From Streptomyces sp. NBC_00258 (GTDB lineage Bacteria; Actinomycetota; Actinomycetes; Streptomycetales; Streptomycetaceae): a DNA stretch of 64,000 bases. The translations under genes and the position numbers were made by a program. The notes under the pieces are model-generated. The model saw nothing but the letters and a program-made list of their open reading frames with translations, made no database searches and was not told the DNA's origin. Where the stretch lies: contig NZ_CP108081.1 in assembly GCF_036182465.1 (NCBI RefSeq), positions 3,038,001-3,102,000 of the forward strand, written 5' to 3'. Below, in pieces: positions 61,847 through 64,000 of this stretch. How positions within the stretch are numbered: the first letter of the stretch is position 1; each line of letters starts with the position of its first letter.

Positions 61847-63037
61847 TTACGCGGGTGAGAAGAGGTGATCGCTGATGAGCCGGGCCGCGCCGATGACTCC
61901 GGCGGTGGGGCCCAACTCCCCCAGTACGATCGGGAGGTTGCCGGTCGCCAGGGGCAGCGACTGACGGTAGACCTGGGTGCGGATCGCGGCGAGCAGGGTG
62001 TGGCCGAGTCCGGTCACACCGCCGCCGATCACCACCAGGCCCGGATTGAAGAAGCTGACGAGTCCGGCGATGACCTGGCCGGTGCGGTTGCCGCCCTCGC
62101 GGATCAGATCGAGCGCGGTGGCATCACCCGCGGCGGCCGCGGCGGCGACGTCGACGGCGCTCAGGGCGCCCGCCGCCTCCAGTCGTGCCGCCAGTTCCTG
62201 GGAAAGCCCCTGCTGGGCGGCCTCCGTGGCGTCGCGGGCGAGCGCGGCGCCGCTGAAGTGGGCCTCCAGGCAGCCCCGGTTGCCACACGCGCACGGGCGG
62301 CCGTCCGGCACGGCCTGGATATGGCCGATGTCGCCCGCGCTGCCCGTCGTACCGCGGTAGACCTCACCGCCGACGACGATCCCGCAGCCGATACCGGTAC
62401 CGATCTTGACGCAGAGGAAGTCGCCCACGGAACGGGCCACGCCCGCGTGCTGCTCCCCCATCGCCATCAGGTTCACGTCGTTGTCGACCATGACGGGGCA
62501 GCCGAGGTCCTGACTCAGTGCCTCCCGGACCGGGAACCCGTCCCAGCCCGGCATGATCGGCGGGGCGACCGGGACGCCCTCGGGGAAACGGACCGGGCCG
62601 GGTACGCCGATGCCGGCGCCGTCGAACCCCTCCGCGAGCCCCGAAGCCTTCAACTTCGCAGCCATGGCGAGCACTTGCTCGAAGACCGCGACCGGGCCCT
62701 CGCGCACGTCCATGGGCTGGTTGATGTGCCCCAGCACCTCCAACTCCGCGTTGGTGACGGCCACATCGACCGAGGTGGCGCCGATGTCGACGCCGAGGAA
62801 GCGCAGTGCGGGAGCGAGCCGGATGTTGTGGGAGCGGCGGCCGCCGCGCGAGGCGGCGAGTCCGTCGGCCACCACGAGGCCCGTTTCCAGCAGCCGTTCG
62901 ACCTCGACGGCCAGTTTGGACCGTGAGAGGTCCACCTGATCGCCCAGCTGGGCCCGTGAGTTGGGGCCCTCGTCACGCAGCAGCCTGAGCAGCCGCGCCT
63001 GGTGGGCGTTTCCGGGTCGCGCCGTCATCCGTCTCAC
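61847..63037 (-). CDS. ROK-family transcriptional regulator
   Basis: 396 aa from GTG 63037, with GGGGAGGGG just upstream; ATG 63028 is the alternative. N-terminal winged HTH at about 10-70 (HQARLLRLLRDEGPNSRAQL, then QVDLSRSKLAVEVERLLETG), followed by the ROK sugar-kinase-like fold: FLGVDIGATSVDVAVTN, VMVDNDVNLMAMGE, and zinc site CACGNRGCLEAHF. NagC/XylR-type repressors of this sort bind a sugar and control the adjacent transport operon. An inverted repeat GGAAGAAGT-N19-ACTTCTTCC lies in its promoter region. Confidence 0.93.
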   Translation of the reverse strand: MRRMTARPGNAHQARLLRLLRDEGPNSRAQLGDQVDLSRSKLAVEVERLLETGLVVADGLAASRGGRRSHNIRLAPALRFLGVDIGATSVDVAVTNAELEVLGHINQPMDVREGPVAVFEQVLAMAAKLKASGLAEGFDGAGIGVPGPVRFPEGVPVAPPIMPGWDGFPVREALSQDLGCPVMVDNDVNLMAMGEQHAGVARSVGDFLCVKIGTGIGCGIVVGGEVYRGTTGSAGDIGHIQAVPDGRPCACGNRGCLEAHFSGAALARDATEAAQQGLSQELAARLEAAGALSAVDVAAAAAAGDATALDLIREGGNRTGQVIAGLVSFFNPGLVVIGGGVTGLGHTLLAAIRTQVYRQSLPLATGNLPIVLGELGPTAGVIGAARLISDHLFSPA

Positions 63038-63110
63038 GAGCCCCTCCCCGCCTAATCGGCACCGCCGTCGTTGGCTTTCGAGGGGAACGTAGCAGTGGCT
63101 GCCGAACCTG

Positions 63111-63147
63111 GGAAGAAGTTGCGCACGATTTACCGACGACTTCTTCC
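63111..63147. promoter_or_regulatory. Inverted repeat GGAAGAAGT-N19-ACTTCTTCC
   Basis: Perfect 9-bp arms at 63111-63119 and 63139-63147, in an AT-richer patch of the 219-bp region between the ROK gene and the divergent NmrA-like gene. Likely the ROK operator for autoregulation, possibly also controlling the divergent gene. Confidence 0.6.
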
Positions 63148-63256
63148 ACTCAGAGGACAAAGCGAGTTGGAGCGGTGGCCCCGCGCGGGACAACACAGCA
63201 GGATGGGCACCCTGTGCTCCGGGCTGCCGTGGCCCGGGGCGGGACAGGGGGAACTC

Positions 63257-64000
63257 ATGATCCTGGTGACGGGTGCCACGGGGAACGTCGGCGCCGGTGT
63301 GGTGCGCGCGGTGGCCGCCGCGGGTGAGCCGGTGCGTGCGATGACCCGTTCGGGCAAGGGGGCCGGACTGCCCCGGGGCGCCGAGGGGGTGGCCGGCGAT
63401 CTGAACCGCCCGGAGACCGTACGGGAGGCGCTCGACGGGGTGCGGGCCCTGTTCCTGATGCCCGGGTACGAGGGGCAGCGGGCCGTCCTCGCCGACGCGC
63501 GGGCGGCGGGTGTCGAGCGGGTCGTGATGCTCTCCGGCAAGTCGGCGGCGGTCGACGACGGCAACGCGGTCACCCGCTATCTGCGGGCGGCGGAGAACGG
63601 GGTACGCGAGTCCGGGCTCGCCTGGACCTTCCTGCGGCCCGTGAGCTTCATGTCGAACGCGGTGTCGCTCGCGGACCAGATACGCAAGGGCGACGAGGTG
63701 CGTGTGCCGTTCCCCGGTGTCCGTACGGCGGACATCGATCCGTACGACATAGCGCAGGTCGCCGCTCGGGCTCTCCTCTCGCCCGAACACGCGGGCCACG
63801 TCTACACCCTGACGGGCCCTCAGTCACTGCTGCCCGCCGACCGGATCGCCGTACTCGGCGAGGTGCTGGGCCGCGAGCTGCGTACCGTCGGCCTCACGGA
63901 CGAGGAGACCCGCGAGGCACTGGGTGCCGCCTTCCCTGCTCCGTACGCCGAGGCGTTCCTCCGCTTCTTCGCCGACGGGATCCTGGACGAGTCCCAGGTC
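63257..64000 (+). CDS. NmrA-like NAD(P)-binding protein, cut by the window edge
   Basis: 248 codons are visible, open to the last base, so the gene is incomplete. ATG 63257 has AGGGGGAA just upstream. Starts MILVTGATGNVGAGVVRAVA (TGxxGxxG fold), then RAMTRSGKG, LMPGYEGQR, a GVERVVMLSGK segment and WTFLRPVSFMSNAV, the pattern of NmrA/YtfG-type atypical short-chain reductases. Typical relatives are 270-290 residues, so only the last 25-40 are likely missing. Divergent from the ROK regulator. Confidence 0.88.
   Translation, partial: MILVTGATGNVGAGVVRAVAAAGEPVRAMTRSGKGAGLPRGAEGVAGDLNRPETVREALDGVRALFLMPGYEGQRAVLADARAAGVERVVMLSGKSAAVDDGNAVTRYLRAAENGVRESGLAWTFLRPVSFMSNAVSLADQIRKGDEVRVPFPGVRTADIDPYDIAQVAARALLSPEHAGHVYTLTGPQSLLPADRIAVLGEVLGRELRTVGLTDEETREALGAAFPAPYAEAFLRFFADGILDESQV

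Overview
The window is very GC-rich with strong G/C bias at third codon positions, frequent GTG/TTG starts, ATGA/GTGA gene overlaps, Tat and lipoprotein signals, many TetR/LacI/ROK regulators, and sugar ABC importers lacking their own ATPase. This is what a Streptomyces (or close relative) chromosome looks like; species cannot be read from the sequence. There are no rRNA genes, CRISPR arrays or intact insertion sequences. The one tRNA is tRNA-Leu(GAG).

Layout. (1) 1-14.7 kb is a patchwork of short accessory units: a gene remnant inside a 17-bp tandem repeat, an MpaB-type oxygenase, a TetR/NAD(P)-binding oxidoreductase pair, a thioesterase/HxlR pair, an ECF41 sigma factor divergent from its usual AhpD/CMD partner, a second TetR, a NarL-type two-component system followed by a small membrane protein and an MMPL exporter, an alpha/beta hydrolase, and a quinone-reductase-like oxidoreductase. 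(2) 14.8-22.3 kb is an arabinan-utilisation locus: secreted GH93-like exo-arabinanase, intracellular GH51 arabinofuranosidase, two sugar permeases and a lipoprotein binding protein, with a LacI regulator and three CAACGTTG operators. (3) 22.3-28.3 kb is a LacI-controlled amidohydrolase/decarboxylase divergent from a four-gene NitT/TauT-type importer. (4) 28.5-31.8 kb has a spermidine-synthase-like membrane protein whose frame runs into tRNA-Leu, and a DUF2254 protein. (5) 31.9-42.6 kb is an oxalate-type locus: aldehyde dehydrogenase, a sucCD pair, and divergently a ThDP-dependent lyase, formyl-CoA transferase (frc), an ADP-forming acyl-CoA ligase and an OFA-family MFS carrier. (6) 42.7-63.0 kb holds sixteen consecutive minus-strand genes. 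A ROK regulator and a ribose-type ABC importer lead into a Gfo/Idh/MocA dehydrogenase, TIM-barrel isomerases, a secreted PQQ-type sugar dehydrogenase, and a ThuA-DUF1080 lipoprotein. These are followed by a tightly coupled ebo-like operon (inositol-phosphate synthase, UbiA prenyltransferase, TIM barrel, EboA, EboB, EboE, EboF) and a Tat-secreted TIM barrel. (7) An NmrA-like gene runs off the right edge.

The most interesting region is 42.7-63.0 kb. It joins a keto-sugar/cyclitol uptake and oxidation module to an ebo-type operon in which an inositol-phosphate synthase stands where other ebo operons have the sugar-phosphate cyclase EboD. A prenylated or exported cyclitol-type product is an inference. 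Other points for a second look are the ThDP enzyme beside frc that lacks the usual oxalyl-CoA decarboxylase motif, and the 8-bp repeat that shifts a reading frame into tRNA-Leu.
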